64,000 nucleotides of DNA, from NCBI GenBank assembly GCA_017459075.1, contig JAFUDQ010000011.1, forward strand, positions 89,473 to 153,472, written 5' to 3'. Under the pieces are notes generated by a model. It was not told the origin of the DNA. It worked only from the letters and a program-made list of their open reading frames with translations, and searched no databases. Shown here one piece after another: positions 34,955-44,301 of the stretch. Made by a program: the position numbers and the translations under genes. The stretch is from Bacteroidales bacterium (lineage in GTDB: Bacteria; Bacteroidota; Bacteroidia; Bacteroidales; UBA932). Numbering within the stretch: the first letter of the stretch is position 1; each line of letters begins with the position of its first letter.

Positions 34955-35821
34955 ATGAAACTTGATGGCAGAAGACAAAGCAGTAATGTAGACGACCGGC
35001 GCTCCAGCTCCGCAGGCAAAGCCGCGGGTGGCCTTGGCATAGCCGGTGTGGTTATTTATTTCATTATCAACATGCTCTCCGGAAATGGAGTTGACCTCAG
35101 CTCCCTTCAGAGTATTCTGGGAGACGGCGTTTCCGTTCAGTCAGAGCATGAAATTACTCCGGAAGAGGAAAAGCTGGCCGTTGTGGCAACACAGATTCTG
35201 GCAAGCACGGAGGATATCTGGACTGCTTATTTCTCTGCACACGGTCTTGGTGAATACAAGAAGCCTACGATGGTGCTTTATACAAGTTCCACCAGGAGCG
35301 GATGCGGCCAGGGAAGCGCAGCCATGGGCCCTTTCTACTGCTCTGCAGACCAGTGCCTTTACATTGACCTGTCCTTCTTCTCTACCATGAAGGAACAGCT
35401 TGGGGCAGAGGAAAAAGAGTTCAACTACGCCTATGTGATTGCCCACGAAGTAGGCCATCATGTCCAGAACCTTCTTGGCACCCTTGGCCAGGCACATCAG
35501 CAGATGGCAAAGATGAGTAAGGCCGATGCCAACGAGGTAAGCGTCATGATTGAGCTTCAAGCAGACTTCTACGCCGGGGTATGGGCTCACCATGAGAACG
35601 ACAAATTCCGCTCCCTTGAAGACGGAGACTTGGAATCCGCCATCCGCTGTGCCCAGAAGATAGGAGATGACTACCTGCAGAAGAAGGCCCAGGGATACGT
35701 AGTTGAAGAGAGTTTCACCCACGGAACGTCAGCCCAGCGCATGCGGTGGTTCAAGAAGGGCTACCAGACAGGAGACATCAATCAGGGAAATACATTCAAA
35801 TACAGATATTCAGATCTTTAG
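34955..35821 (+). CDS. Neutral zinc metallopeptidase, YpfJ family
   Basis: 288 residues. The N-terminus is hydrophilic (MKLDGRRQSSNVDDRRSSS), followed by a single membrane segment (about 27-42), leaving the catalytic domain outside the cytoplasm. The zinc motif is HEVGHH at 164-169, with the family's pattern SGCGQGSAAMGPFYC before it and IELQADFYAG after it, which supplies the third ligand. The length is normal for the family. The substrate is unknown. Its place between a LacI regulator and sugar genes appears to be shared transcription rather than a shared pathway, since family members are widely scattered. Confidence 0.92.
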   Translation: MKLDGRRQSSNVDDRRSSSAGKAAGGLGIAGVVIYFIINMLSGNGVDLSSLQSILGDGVSVQSEHEITPEEEKLAVVATQILASTEDIWTAYFSAHGLGEYKKPTMVLYTSSTRSGCGQGSAAMGPFYCSADQCLYIDLSFFSTMKEQLGAEEKEFNYAYVIAHEVGHHVQNLLGTLGQAHQQMAKMSKADANEVSVMIELQADFYAGVWAHHENDKFRSLEDGDLESAIRCAQKIGDDYLQKKAQGYVVEESFTHGTSAQRMRWFKKGYQTGDINQGNTFKYRYSDL

Positions 35822-35825
35822 CAGA

Positions 35826-37763
35826 ATGAAACACTTTACATTACCTAAGGATGGCGGACTTATAGAGGAAAATCTTCCCCAGGGAGTTCTCCACTCAAGA
35901 GAAAGCATCAAAACTGAAATCTATCCGGATTCCACCCAGGCCAGTGTCGTAATCGCTGAAAAACTCATTGAAAGGGTCAACGAGTTCAAGGCTTCCGGCC
36001 TTAACAGGAAATTCCGCCTGGGACTCACCACCGGTTCCTCACCGGTATCGCTTTACAGATGGCTCTCACGCTTTTGCAGCGAGGGTAAAATCTCTTTCAA
36101 GGACATAGAGATTTTCTCTATCGATGAGTATTATCCTGTAATTGCGGCAACCAAGGCCAACGGCCGTAACCGCAACCTTTACATAGAGCTTTTGGACAAG
36201 GTTGACGCACAGCCGGAGAACATCCACATTCCTTATGCCGATGTTCCCCAAAACAAGATTTCCGAATTCTGCGCAGAATATGAGAAGCAGGTTCGCAACC
36301 TTGACTTCCTTATCATGGGTGTCGGGGAGCTTGGTCAGGTAGGCTTCAATGAGGCTGTATCCCTGGAAACAAGCCGTACACGCTGCGTCAGGCTCACTTA
36401 TAAGAGCCGCAGGCGCCAGGCCAGGAACTTCGGCGGAGACCTGTCCGTTACCCCGGAGCATGCAATCACCATCGGCATAGATACAATAATGAGTGCAAAG
36501 GAGATTGTGCTGATGTCATGGGGTGAAGCAAAGGCAGAGGCTGTGAAAGCTGTTTCAGAAGGTGGCATAGACCCCGCATATCCGGCAACATATCTGCAAA
36601 AGCACCGCAATATCACCCTTTATGTGGATGAGACTGCCGCAAGCCTGCTGGCAAGGGTTGTATGCCCTTGGACTGTTGGCCCTTGCGAATGGACTCCCAA
36701 ATTCATCCGCAAAGCCGTCGTATGGCTGGCCCAGGAGGTTCACAAACCCATACTCAAGCTTACCCAGAATGATTATCTTGAGAATTTCCTTAGCGAGCTT
36801 CTGGAGAAATTCGGCCCGTTTGACAAGATTAACATAGACGTTTTCAACGACCTTCAGCATACAATTACCGGCTGGCCCGGAGGCAAGCCCAATGCCGATG
36901 ATTCTACCCGCCCCGTAAAGAGTTCTCCCTTCCCCAAGAAGGTGCTCATCTTCTCCCCTCACCCGGATGACGATGTTATCTCAATGGGCGGAACCTTCAT
37001 CCGTCTTGTAGAACAGGGACATGATGTCCACGTGGCTTACGAGACTTCCGGCAACGTGGCTGTTCATGACGATGTTGTTCTTCAGCACATGGACTGCGCC
37101 TTCCAGCTTGGCTTCGCCGACAAGTTTGAAGAGGTCAAGACTCTGGTAGACAGCAAGGTTCCTGGCGAGCCGGAGCCCCGCGCCCTTCTGGAGCTAAAGG
37201 GAGCCATCCGCCGCAGCGAGGCCCGCGGCGCCGTACGTTCCTTCGGACTTAACGACAACACCAACGCCCATTTCCTGAACCTGCCTTTCTATGAGAGCGG
37301 CGGAATCAAGAAGAATCCTCGTTCACAGGCCGATGTTGACATTATCAAAGACCTTATCCTGAAGGTTAAGCCGGACCAGATTTACATGGCCGGAGACCTT
37401 GCAGACCCTCACGGAACCCACCGTGTTTGTACAGAGGCCGCGCTGGAGGCTGTTGAGCAGCTTAAGGCAGAGGGCCAGGACTGGCTGGACAAGACCAATA
37501 TCTGGCTGTACCGCGGCGCATGGATGGAATGGGAGCTTGGCCGTGTGGACATGGCTGTTCCGCTAAGTCCCGGCGAGCTTGTTAAGAAGCGTCACGCTAT
37601 TTTCCGCCATCTTTCCCAGAAGGATATCGTTCCGTTCCCGGGCGACGACCCTCGCGAGTTCTGGCAGCGTGCAGAGGACCGTACCCAGAATACAGCCCGC
37701 CTGTACGACGAGCTTGGAATGGCAGAATATCAGGCTATTGAAGTATTCTTAAAACTGTGCTAA
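35826..37763 (+). CDS. NagB-like + PIG-L deacetylase fusion, NagB site altered
   Basis: 645 residues from the ATG at 35826, 4 nt after the previous stop; the frame extends upstream but only over the preceding gene. Residues about 30-290 are NagB-like: GLTTGSSPVSLYRW and FSIDEYY (Asp100) are kept. The catalytic DGH of NagB is however LGQ here (GVGELGQVGFNEA, Leu169, Gln171), although Glu176 remains. From about 370 there is a PIG-L/LmbE domain with the zinc motif SPHPDDDVISMGG and the later DPHGTHRVCTEA, both intact, as in enzymes that remove acetyl groups from GlcNAc derivatives. The fusion suggests a deacetylase whose NagB part no longer deaminates or does so differently. It lies before a canonical nagB. 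Confidence 0.85.
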   Translation: MKHFTLPKDGGLIEENLPQGVLHSRESIKTEIYPDSTQASVVIAEKLIERVNEFKASGLNRKFRLGLTTGSSPVSLYRWLSRFCSEGKISFKDIEIFSIDEYYPVIAATKANGRNRNLYIELLDKVDAQPENIHIPYADVPQNKISEFCAEYEKQVRNLDFLIMGVGELGQVGFNEAVSLETSRTRCVRLTYKSRRRQARNFGGDLSVTPEHAITIGIDTIMSAKEIVLMSWGEAKAEAVKAVSEGGIDPAYPATYLQKHRNITLYVDETAASLLARVVCPWTVGPCEWTPKFIRKAVVWLAQEVHKPILKLTQNDYLENFLSELLEKFGPFDKINIDVFNDLQHTITGWPGGKPNADDSTRPVKSSPFPKKVLIFSPHPDDDVISMGGTFIRLVEQGHDVHVAYETSGNVAVHDDVVLQHMDCAFQLGFADKFEEVKTLVDSKVPGEPEPRALLELKGAIRRSEARGAVRSFGLNDNTNAHFLNLPFYESGGIKKNPRSQADVDIIKDLILKVKPDQIYMAGDLADPHGTHRVCTEAALEAVEQLKAEGQDWLDKTNIWLYRGAWMEWELGRVDMAVPLSPGELVKKRHAIFRHLSQKDIVPFPGDDPREFWQRAEDRTQNTARLYDELGMAEYQAIEVFLKLC

Positions 37764-37767
37764 CCGG

Positions 37768-37810
37768 TCATTCTGAACACCAATGTCATTCTGAACGAAG
37801 TGAAGAATCT
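37768..37810. repeat. Duplicated GTCATTCTGAAC intergenic repeat
   Basis: The 12-mer GTCATTCTGAAC occurs at 37768-37779 and again at 37786-37797; the second copy runs on into GAAGTGAAGAATCT. Another copy lies at 51865-51876. It resembles a dispersed intergenic repeat seen in many Bacteroidota genomes. It fills the only real gap inside this operon. Confidence 0.6.
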
Positions 37811-37825
37811 AAAATAATAAATACA

Positions 37826-38620
37826 ATGAACGTAATCATCAGAAACAACGCAGTAGAAGGCTCCCTTTGGGCAGCTCATTATATCGCAGAAAAAATAAAC
37901 GCAAAGGCAAAAGTCAGCGACAAGCCCTTTGTCCTTGGTCTTTGCACCGGCTCCACCCCTATCCAGACATATGCAGAACTTATCCGCATGGTAAAGGACG
38001 GTGAGGTCTCCTTCAAAAATGTCATCTCCTTCAATATGGACGAGTATGTAGGCCTGCCGGAGTCCCATCCGGAGAGCTACCACTCCTTCATGCACAGATA
38101 TCTTTTCGACCACATCGACGAGCCAGCAGAGAATATCCATATTCTTAACGGAAACGCAGCAGACCCGGTTGCAGAGTGCCAGGCTTACGAAGACGCCATC
38201 GTCGCAGCAGGCGGTTTTGACCTTTTCCTTGGCGGCGTAGGCGAAGACGGACACATCGCATTCAACGAGCCCTTCTCTTCACTTGCATCACGCACCCGCG
38301 TTGTTACCCTTACCCAGGACACCCGTGAGGTTAACGCCCGCTTCTTTGACGGCGACTTCAACAAGGTTCCCCGCCAGGCTCTTACCGTTGGCGTTGCTAC
38401 CGTTCTTTCATCCAAGGAGGTTGTAATCCTTGCCTTCGGAAGCAAGAAAGCCCGCGCTCTTAAAGATGCTATCGAGGGGCCGATGTCTCATTACTGCACA
38501 CTCAGCGGCCTTCAGGGACACCCCGCCGGCACAATCGTCTGCGACGAGCTTTCTGTTGGCGAACTTAAGGTGAACTCTTACCGCTATTTCAAGGCTGTAG
38601 AAGCAGCTGAGAATGCGTAA
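37826..38620 (+). CDS. nagB: Glucosamine-6-phosphate deaminase
   Basis: 264 residues from the ATG at 37826; the upstream extension of the frame runs through the intergenic repeat and is not coding. All catalytic residues fall at the same numbers as in the E. coli enzyme: Asp72 (NMDEYVGL), and Asp141, His143 and Glu148 in GGVGEDGHIAFNEP. The phosphate-binding LGLCTGSTP is near residue 38. It converts glucosamine-6-phosphate to fructose-6-phosphate and ammonia, feeding amino sugars to glycolysis. The length matches the family. It overlaps the GH95 gene by 8 nt. Confidence 0.97.
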   Translation: MNVIIRNNAVEGSLWAAHYIAEKINAKAKVSDKPFVLGLCTGSTPIQTYAELIRMVKDGEVSFKNVISFNMDEYVGLPESHPESYHSFMHRYLFDHIDEPAENIHILNGNAADPVAECQAYEDAIVAAGGFDLFLGGVGEDGHIAFNEPFSSLASRTRVVTLTQDTREVNARFFDGDFNKVPRQALTVGVATVLSSKEVVILAFGSKKARALKDAIEGPMSHYCTLSGLQGHPAGTIVCDELSVGELKVNSYRYFKAVEAAENA

Positions 38621-40940
38621 GCTTGTTAAAATAATTCCGGTCCTTGCCTGTATCCTGGTTCTGTCCAGCTGCGACAAGGGCCGGAATTCTTCTGTTCTGG
38701 TGCTTCATTACGATGCACCGGCGGAGTATTTTGAGGAGGCCTTGCCTATAGGTAACGGCCGCTTTGGGGCCATGGTTTACGGCGGCACTTCTTTGGAGAA
38801 GCTCTCGCTGAACGACATTACCCTTTGGACTGGTGAGCCGGATAAAGGGCCTGAGCACATAGACTTGGCCGGGAGAGGGCTTCCGGTCGCCGGCAGGCTG
38901 GCGGAAGTCCGCGAAGCCCTTGACAGGGTGGATTACCGCACTGCGGAGCAGCTGCAAAAGGGCCTGCAAGGGCATTTTAGCGAAAGCTATCAGCCACTTG
39001 GCAACCTTTTTATCAATCATATTGCCGATGCTGCCGTGACTGGCTACAGGCGGCAGCTTGACATTGCAAACGCCACAGCCTCAGTTACTTATAGCCGTGG
39101 AGGCCAGCCTTTTAAGGCGGATTATTTCGCATCTGCGCCGGATTCCGTGATTGTAATTTCGTATGAATCCGCAGGTCCCATGGATATGGACATAAGCTTT
39201 GAAACCCCTCAGAAGGTGCTGGAAGCATCGGCACTTGTTCAGGGTAGCATCGGCATTATAACAACTGATGGATATACGGCCTGGCATGCATACCCGGGGT
39301 ACTATCGGCAGGGAGAAGGTCAGTTTCTTTATGACCCGGAGCGGGGCATCCATTTCCGGACTGTTGTCAGCGTGTGCACAGATGATGGAGCCGTGACGGC
39401 ATCGGAGGGCCGGCTTAAGGTCCGGGGTGCCAAACGTCTGGCCATAAAAGTTGTGAATGCTACAAGTTTCAATGGCTTTGACAATGGCCCTGTGAAGGAG
39501 GGAAAGGATTACCGGGCTCTTGCATCGGCCAATGCTGCCAAAGTGCAAAAGAGTTCTGTGTCAGATATTTACAAGGCTCATGTGGCGGATTATCAGAGGC
39601 TTTTCAATACTTTTGAGCTTTATCTTGGGGCTACTCCGGATTCTGTCAAGGCCCTGCCTACGGATGTCCAGCTAAAGCGGTATGCAGATTTGGAAGAGGC
39701 CAACCCGGAGCTTGAGGCTTTGTATTTCCAGTATGGCCGGTATTTGCTTATTTCTTCTTCCAGGACGCGCGGGGTTCCGGCTAATTTGCAGGGGCTTTGG
39801 AATGAGTCTGTTGACCCGCCATGGAGTTGCAATTACACCACAAATATCAACCTGGAAGAGAACTATTGGCCGGCGGAGGCCTCAGGGCTTGGGGAACTTC
39901 ATGAGACGCTTCTGGACTTCCTTCACAATGTTTCCGTTACCGGTTACAATACGGCTGATGCTTTTTATGGTATTCCCCAGGGCTGGTGCCTTGGACATAA
40001 CACGGATATATGGGCTATGTCCTGCCCGGTTGGCCTTGGCAGCGGAGACCCTTGCTGGGCTAACTGGAACATGGGTGGAGCTTGGCTAAGCACCCATATT
40101 TGGGAGCACTGGCTGTATACTCGGGATAAAGAGCGGCTTCGGAAGGACTTCCCGGTGCTTCTTGGAGCGGCCAGATTCTGTCTTGACTGGCTTACAGAAA
40201 AGGACGGATGGCTGCTTACTTCTCCCTCAACGTCTCCTGAGAATCTTTATGTTACCCCTGACGGCTTCCAGGGCGCGACTCTCTATGGCTCTACGGCCGA
40301 TATTGCAATTATCCGCGAGTGCCTGACGGATGCCGTTGAAGCGTCCTCCCTGATGCTTTCATGGGGTTTTGACGACTTTGGGGCTGATGGTTTTATACAT
40401 AAGGCCCAGGAGGCGTTGGAGAAACTGCTTCCATATAAGATTGGTGCCGACGGCCGCTTGCAGGAGTGGTATCATGACTGGGCTGATGCAGACCCCCGCC
40501 ACCGCCATCAGAGCCATTTAATAGGCGTTTATCCAGGGCATCAGATTCTTTCCGGCCCCTTGGCCGATGCTGCCTTGAAGTCGCTGTCTGAGAGGGGTTT
40601 TGAGACTACTGGCTGGAGTTGTGGCTGGAGGATTAACCTTTATGCCCGTCTTGGGGATGCCGGTAGCGCATACAAGATGTTCCGGAGGTTGCTCCGGTAC
40701 GTGAGCCCGGACGGGTATTCCGGACCAGACGCCCGTCGCGGCGGAGGCACTTATCCTAATCTTATGGACGCGCACTCCCCCTTCCAGATTGACGGCAACT
40801 TCGGCGGCACCGCCGGCCTCCTTGAACTGTTCCAGCAATACTCAGCAGGGGAAGGCACCTCTCTTTCCTCGCTATGGCCCCACGGCCAAGTCAAAGGCCT
40901 CCGAACCCGCGACGGCCGCACCATCAACATAGAATGGTAA
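38613..40940 (+). CDS. GH95 alpha-L-fucosidase lipoprotein
   Basis: 775 residues, lipoprotein signal ending at LSSC. The N-terminal beta domain contains EEALPIGNGRFGAMVYGG, then LNDITLWTGEP, the classic opening of GH95. The alpha/alpha barrel has PANLQGLWNESVDPPWSC, TNINLEENYWPAE, NWNMGGAWLSTHIWEHW and HRHQSHLIGVYPGHQI, matching conserved family segments around the catalytic site. GH95 enzymes chiefly remove alpha-1,2-linked L-fucose, some L-galactose. Sitting directly after nagB suggests that the operon handles fucosylated, amino-sugar-containing glycans such as host mucins or milk-type glycans. The transcript ends at the hairpin at 40944-40974. Confidence 0.93.
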   Translation: MRKLVKIIPVLACILVLSSCDKGRNSSVLVLHYDAPAEYFEEALPIGNGRFGAMVYGGTSLEKLSLNDITLWTGEPDKGPEHIDLAGRGLPVAGRLAEVREALDRVDYRTAEQLQKGLQGHFSESYQPLGNLFINHIADAAVTGYRRQLDIANATASVTYSRGGQPFKADYFASAPDSVIVISYESAGPMDMDISFETPQKVLEASALVQGSIGIITTDGYTAWHAYPGYYRQGEGQFLYDPERGIHFRTVVSVCTDDGAVTASEGRLKVRGAKRLAIKVVNATSFNGFDNGPVKEGKDYRALASANAAKVQKSSVSDIYKAHVADYQRLFNTFELYLGATPDSVKALPTDVQLKRYADLEEANPELEALYFQYGRYLLISSSRTRGVPANLQGLWNESVDPPWSCNYTTNINLEENYWPAEASGLGELHETLLDFLHNVSVTGYNTADAFYGIPQGWCLGHNTDIWAMSCPVGLGSGDPCWANWNMGGAWLSTHIWEHWLYTRDKERLRKDFPVLLGAARFCLDWLTEKDGWLLTSPSTSPENLYVTPDGFQGATLYGSTADIAIIRECLTDAVEASSLMLSWGFDDFGADGFIHKAQEALEKLLPYKIGADGRLQEWYHDWADADPRHRHQSHLIGVYPGHQILSGPLADAALKSLSERGFETTGWSCGWRINLYARLGDAGSAYKMFRRLLRYVSPDGYSGPDARRGGGTYPNLMDAHSPFQIDGNFGGTAGLLELFQQYSAGEGTSLSSLWPHGQVKGLRTRDGRTINIEW

Positions 40941-40943
40941 CAA

Positions 40944-40974
40944 AAAAGTGCCACCCTGGGAGGGCGGCACTTTT
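40944..40974. terminator. Bidirectional terminator between GH95 and rplQ
   Basis: AAAAGTGCC (40944-40952) pairs with GGCACTTTT (40966-40974), with a further CCC/GGG in the loop region. T-rich on both strands, it separates convergent genes. Confidence 0.8.
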
Positions 40975-40990
40975 CATAAATAGCGATGTA

Positions 40991-41458
40991 CTATTCTTCT
41001 GCCTTGGGAGCTTCCTCTGCAGGAGCCTCTGCCTTCTTGGCGCGGCTACGACGGGTGGTCTTCTTGGCCTCCTTCTTAGGAGCAGAAGCGAGAGCAGCCT
41101 CGTTGAAGTCTACAAACTCTACAAGAGCCATCTCTGAACCGTCACCCTGACGGAAACCAGTGTGGAGAATCCTCAGATATCCACCGGGACGATCAGCAAT
41201 CTTGGGAGCGATGGTGCGGAAAAGCTCTGCAACAGCGTATTTGTCCTTAAGATAGCTGAAAACTACACGACGAGAGTGTGTAGAATCGTCTTTTGACTTG
41301 GTTACGAGGGGTTCCAGGTACATCTTCAAAGCTTTAGCCTTGGCAACTGTGGTCTCGATTCTCTTGTGGAGAATGAGGGATGAAGCCATGTTAGCAAGCA
41401 TTGCCTTGCGATGACCGCTCTGACGTCCAAGGTGATTGAATGATTTATTGTGCCTCAT
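40991..41458 (-). CDS. rplQ: Ribosomal protein L17
   Basis: 155 residues. The conserved core ([20 protein letters not shown], about 1-115) is followed by a 35-residue tail rich in Ala, Lys and Glu that E. coli L17 (127 residues) lacks; such tails are common in Bacteroidota. Last gene of the ribosomal block, 2 nt after rpoA, ending at the terminator at 40944-40974. Confidence 0.97.
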   Translation of the reverse strand: MRHNKSFNHLGRQSGHRKAMLANMASSLILHKRIETTVAKAKALKMYLEPLVTKSKDDSTHSRRVVFSYLKDKYAVAELFRTIAPKIADRPGGYLRILHTGFRQGDGSEMALVEFVDFNEAALASAPKKEAKKTTRRSRAKKAEAPAEEAPKAEE

Positions 41459-41460
41459 AT

Positions 41461-42468
41461 CTAAACGTTCTTTTTCTTAGGTTCAATATTATATTTTCTG
41501 ACATCCATACCGAAGGAAAGTTTCATCTTCTCTACGATGATATCGATTTCATTGAGACTCTTGCGACCGAAGTTGCGGAACTTCATAAGCTCTGCCCTTG
41601 AATAGGAAACAAGGTCTGCGAATGTGTCGATATCGGCAGCCTTCAGGCAGTTGTAAGCCCTTACAGAAAGACCCATGTCTGAAAGCTTGGTAAGAAGGAG
41701 ATGACGGGTGCGGAGCGATTCCTCATCAAGTTCCTTGCTCTCTGCCTCAACGGTGCTCTCAAGAGTGAGCTTGTTGTCATCGGTGAAGAGACGGAAGTGA
41801 TAGATAAGGATGCTAGCAGCCTCCTGAAGTGCAGCCTCAGGAGAGATGGAACCATCGGTAACAATCTCCAGATTCAGCTTCTCATAGTCAGTCTTCTGCT
41901 CTACACGCCAGTTGTCAACAGTCCAGTTGACCTTGCGGATAGGAGTATAGATTGCATCCACCGGAATAGTTCCGATAGGACTGTTGGTATCCCTCTCCTC
42001 ATCAGCAGGCACGAAACCGCGCCCCTTGGTGATGGTAAGAGTGATTTCAATCTTTACAGAAGGCTCAAGAGAGCAAATGTGAAGATCAGGATTCAGCACC
42101 TTGAAAGAAGACAATCCCTTGGAGATATCCTCTGCGGTAAACTCCTGTTTGCCGCTTACGGTGATGTTTGCAACCTCAGAGTCAACGCCTTCTACCATTC
42201 TCTTGAATCTCACTTGCTTGAGGTTAAGGATGATGTCCTGCATACCTTCGATTACGCCAGGGATGGTCTGGAATTCCTGATCCACACCGCTGATTTTAAT
42301 CGAACTGATAGCAAAACCTTCCAGGGATGACAGGAGGATGCGACGGAGGGCGTTACCGATGGTCTGTCCGTATCCGGGCTCAAGTGGCCTGAATTCGAAG
42401 CGGCCGACGGTCTCGGTACCTTCGAGCATAATCACCTTATCAGGTTTTTGAAATGCTAAGATTGCCAT
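41461..42468 (-). CDS. rpoA: RNA polymerase alpha subunit
   Basis: 335 residues. The N-terminal dimerisation domain begins [20 protein letters not shown] and includes [10 protein letters not shown]. The C-terminal domain (about 255-325), joined by a linker, has [20 protein letters not shown] and the helix-hairpin-helix [12 protein letters not shown], which contacts DNA and activators. Located between rpsD and rplQ in the normal order. Confidence 0.98.
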   Translation of the reverse strand: MAILAFQKPDKVIMLEGTETVGRFEFRPLEPGYGQTIGNALRRILLSSLEGFAISSIKISGVDQEFQTIPGVIEGMQDIILNLKQVRFKRMVEGVDSEVANITVSGKQEFTAEDISKGLSSFKVLNPDLHICSLEPSVKIEITLTITKGRGFVPADEERDTNSPIGTIPVDAIYTPIRKVNWTVDNWRVEQKTDYEKLNLEIVTDGSISPEAALQEAASILIYHFRLFTDDNKLTLESTVEAESKELDEESLRTRHLLLTKLSDMGLSVRAYNCLKAADIDTFADLVSYSRAELMKFRNFGRKSLNEIDIIVEKMKLSFGMDVRKYNIEPKKKNV

Positions 42469-42495
42469 ATTATCTCTTTTTAAGGTGTTAAATTA

Positions 42496-43101
42496 TTACT
42501 TGGAGTAGAGGTCAACAATCAGCTGCTCGTTGATGTTCTCAGGGATCTCCTCGCGGGTAGGAACATTAAGGAACTTACCTGTAAGGGTGTTGTTGTCGAA
42601 CTCAAGCCAAGAATACTTGCTTGCAGAAGCAAGGCTGTTCTGGATAACCTCGAGGCTCTTGGACCTTTCTCTTACTGCTACAACGTCACCGGCCTTAACC
42701 TGTGCGGAAGGAATGTTGCAAATTGCACCATTGAGGGTGATGTGGCGATGGAGAACGAGCTGGCGGGCAGCTGCTCTTGTGGGAGCGATACCAAGACGGT
42801 AAACGATGTTGTCAAGACGAGACTCAAGGAGGAAGAGAAGGTTCTCACCTTTCTGTCCTGCCATGCGGGAAGCCTTGTTGTAAGTGTTGCGGAACTGACG
42901 CTCCAATACACCGTACATGTATTTAACTTTCTGCTTCTCCTTCAGCTGTGCGCCGTAGTCAGTGGTCTTGCGAGCGCGCTTGCGAGCTGCACCATGCTGT
43001 CCCGGAGGAAAGTTTCTCTTCTCGAAATATTTGTCTGCGCCGTAAATAGGCTCGCCGAATTTGCGGGCGATTTTAGTACTGGGACCAGTATATCTTGCCA
43101 T
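42496..43101 (-). CDS. rpsD: Ribosomal protein S4
   Basis: 201 residues. Begins [19 protein letters not shown], with the S4 RNA-binding domain at about 92-155 ([20 protein letters not shown]). No zinc-binding Cys cluster at the N-terminus, so a C-minus form. In many bacteria S4 is the translational repressor of this segment; no such site is evident here. Lies between rpsK and rpoA. Confidence 0.97.
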   Translation of the reverse strand: MARYTGPSTKIARKFGEPIYGADKYFEKRNFPPGQHGAARKRARKTTDYGAQLKEKQKVKYMYGVLERQFRNTYNKASRMAGQKGENLLFLLESRLDNIVYRLGIAPTRAAARQLVLHRHITLNGAICNIPSAQVKAGDVVAVRERSKSLEVIQNSLASASKYSWLEFDNNTLTGKFLNVPTREEIPENINEQLIVDLYSK

Positions 43102-43122
43102 AATATTCTACGCTTTAATAGG

Positions 43123-43512
43123 TTAAACTTTACGACGACCCTTAGGACGGCAGCCATTGTGAGGCATAGGGGTAACATCGATAATCTCGATAACCTCGAT
43201 ACCTGCGTTGTTGATAGTTCTGATTGCTGACTCACGGCCTGCACCAGGACCCTTTACATAGCACTTAACCTTGCGGAGACCTGCGTCGAAAGCGGTCTTG
43301 GAAGCATCCTCTGCAGCCATCTGGGCAGCGTAAGGAGTATTTTTCTTGGAACCGCGGAAACCGCACTTACCGGCTGAAGACCAGCTGATAACCTGGCCCA
43401 CGCCATTGGTGAGAGAAACGATGACGTTGTTGAAAGTCGATGAAATATGAGCTTCACCAACAGCTTCAACCTTAACGACTCTCTTTTTCGTTGTTGTTGT
43501 TTTCTTTGCCAT
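43123..43512 (-). CDS. rpsK: Ribosomal protein S11
   Basis: 129 residues. A Lys/Thr-rich N-terminus precedes the core [19 protein letters not shown], and the C-terminus ends in [12 protein letters not shown], where the Asn-Gly is the usual isoaspartate site. Part of the platform of the small subunit. It is 13 nt after rpsM and 21 nt before rpsD. Confidence 0.98.
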   Translation of the reverse strand: MAKKTTTTKKRVVKVEAVGEAHISSTFNNVIVSLTNGVGQVISWSSAGKCGFRGSKKNTPYAAQMAAEDASKTAFDAGLRKVKCYVKGPGAGRESAIRTINNAGIEVIEIIDVTPMPHNGCRPKGRRKV

Positions 43513-43525
43513 AATTCATCTGGGA

Positions 43526-43903
43526 TTATTTGGTTGCTTTCTTCTTGTTTGCAACGGTCTTCTTTCTACCCTTACGTGTACGAGCGTTGTTCTTAGTGCT
43601 CTGGCCACGGACAGGGAGTCCGATACGGTGACGTACACCGCGATAGCAACCAATGTCCATCAATCGTTTGATGTTCATCTGAACAGTGGAACGGAGCTCA
43701 CCCTCGATCTTGTAGTTCTCGTTGATTTCTGCACGGATCTTGGCGATCTGGTCGTCATCCCACTGATTAACCTTAGTGTCGTAATCGATGCCACATGCGT
43801 CAAGGATCTTCCTTGCTGAAGAGCGACCGATACCGAAGATATAGGTAAGACCTATCTCTCCTCTTTTGTTGTTAGGTAAATCAACACCGGCTATTCTTGC
43901 CAT
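43526..43903 (-). CDS. rpsM: Ribosomal protein S13
   Basis: 125 residues. Begins [20 protein letters not shown] and carries the helix-two-turn-helix; [20 protein letters not shown] is the conserved RNA-contacting C-terminal region. It lies in the head of the small subunit and bridges to the large one. First of the S13-S11-S4-alpha-L17 group, 37 nt after rpmJ. Confidence 0.98.
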   Translation of the reverse strand: MARIAGVDLPNNKRGEIGLTYIFGIGRSSARKILDACGIDYDTKVNQWDDDQIAKIRAEINENYKIEGELRSTVQMNIKRLMDIGCYRGVRHRIGLPVRGQSTKNNARTRKGRKKTVANKKKATK

Positions 43904-43940
43904 AATCTGTTATCTTTTCTAAATGTTATACAACTGAATT

Positions 43941-44057
43941 TTATCCCTGGCGCATTTTGAATTTGGGATTCTTCTTGCAGATTACATAGAGATGTCCTTT
44001 ACGACGGACGATCTTGCAATCTTCGCTGCGCTTTTTGATGGATGTTTTAATTTTCAT
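43941..44057 (-). CDS. rpmJ: Ribosomal protein L36, zinc-ligand-poor form
   Basis: 38 residues: a short gene read directly between infA and rpsM, starting [19 protein letters not shown] and ending [10 protein letters not shown]. The classical Cys-Cys-Cys-His zinc ribbon is incomplete: Cys14 and Cys27 remain, but position 11 is Ser and the usual His near position 32-33 is Lys-Phe. It is therefore probably a zinc-independent form. Correct length and position for L36. Confidence 0.95.
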   Translation of the reverse strand: MKIKTSIKKRSEDCKIVRRKGHLYVICKKNPKFKMRQG

Positions 44058-44070
44058 ATTGCAAAATAAT

Positions 44071-44289
44071 TTATTTGTATCTGAAGGATATTCTACCTTT
44101 GGTCAAATCATAAGGCGACATCTCAACCTTAACTTTGTCTCCCAGGAGGATGTGAATGAAATTCTGCCTCATCTTTCCGGAGATATGCGCGAGTATGACA
44201 TGACCGTTCGCCAATTCCACCTTAAACATTGCGTTAGGGAGCGTTTCGACGATTACTCCGTCCTGCTCGATTGCTGCTTGTTTTGACAT
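44071..44289 (-). CDS. infA: Translation initiation factor IF-1
   Basis: 72 residues, exactly the family length. It is a single OB-fold protein ([20 protein letters not shown], then [20 protein letters not shown]) that blocks the ribosomal A site during initiation. Located between map and rpmJ, the standard place in Bacteroidota. Confidence 0.98.
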   Translation of the reverse strand: MSKQAAIEQDGVIVETLPNAMFKVELANGHVILAHISGKMRQNFIHILLGDKVKVEMSPYDLTKGRISFRYK

Positions 44290-44301
44290 TGAAATATCTC
44301 T

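Noticed and set aside
35703-35825. N-terminal extension of the NagB-PIG-L fusion
   Set aside because: It lies within the preceding metallopeptidase gene in another frame.
37757-37825. N-terminal extension of nagB
   Set aside because: It reads through the intergenic GTCATTCTGAAC repeat; the later ATG gives exact E. coli residue numbering.
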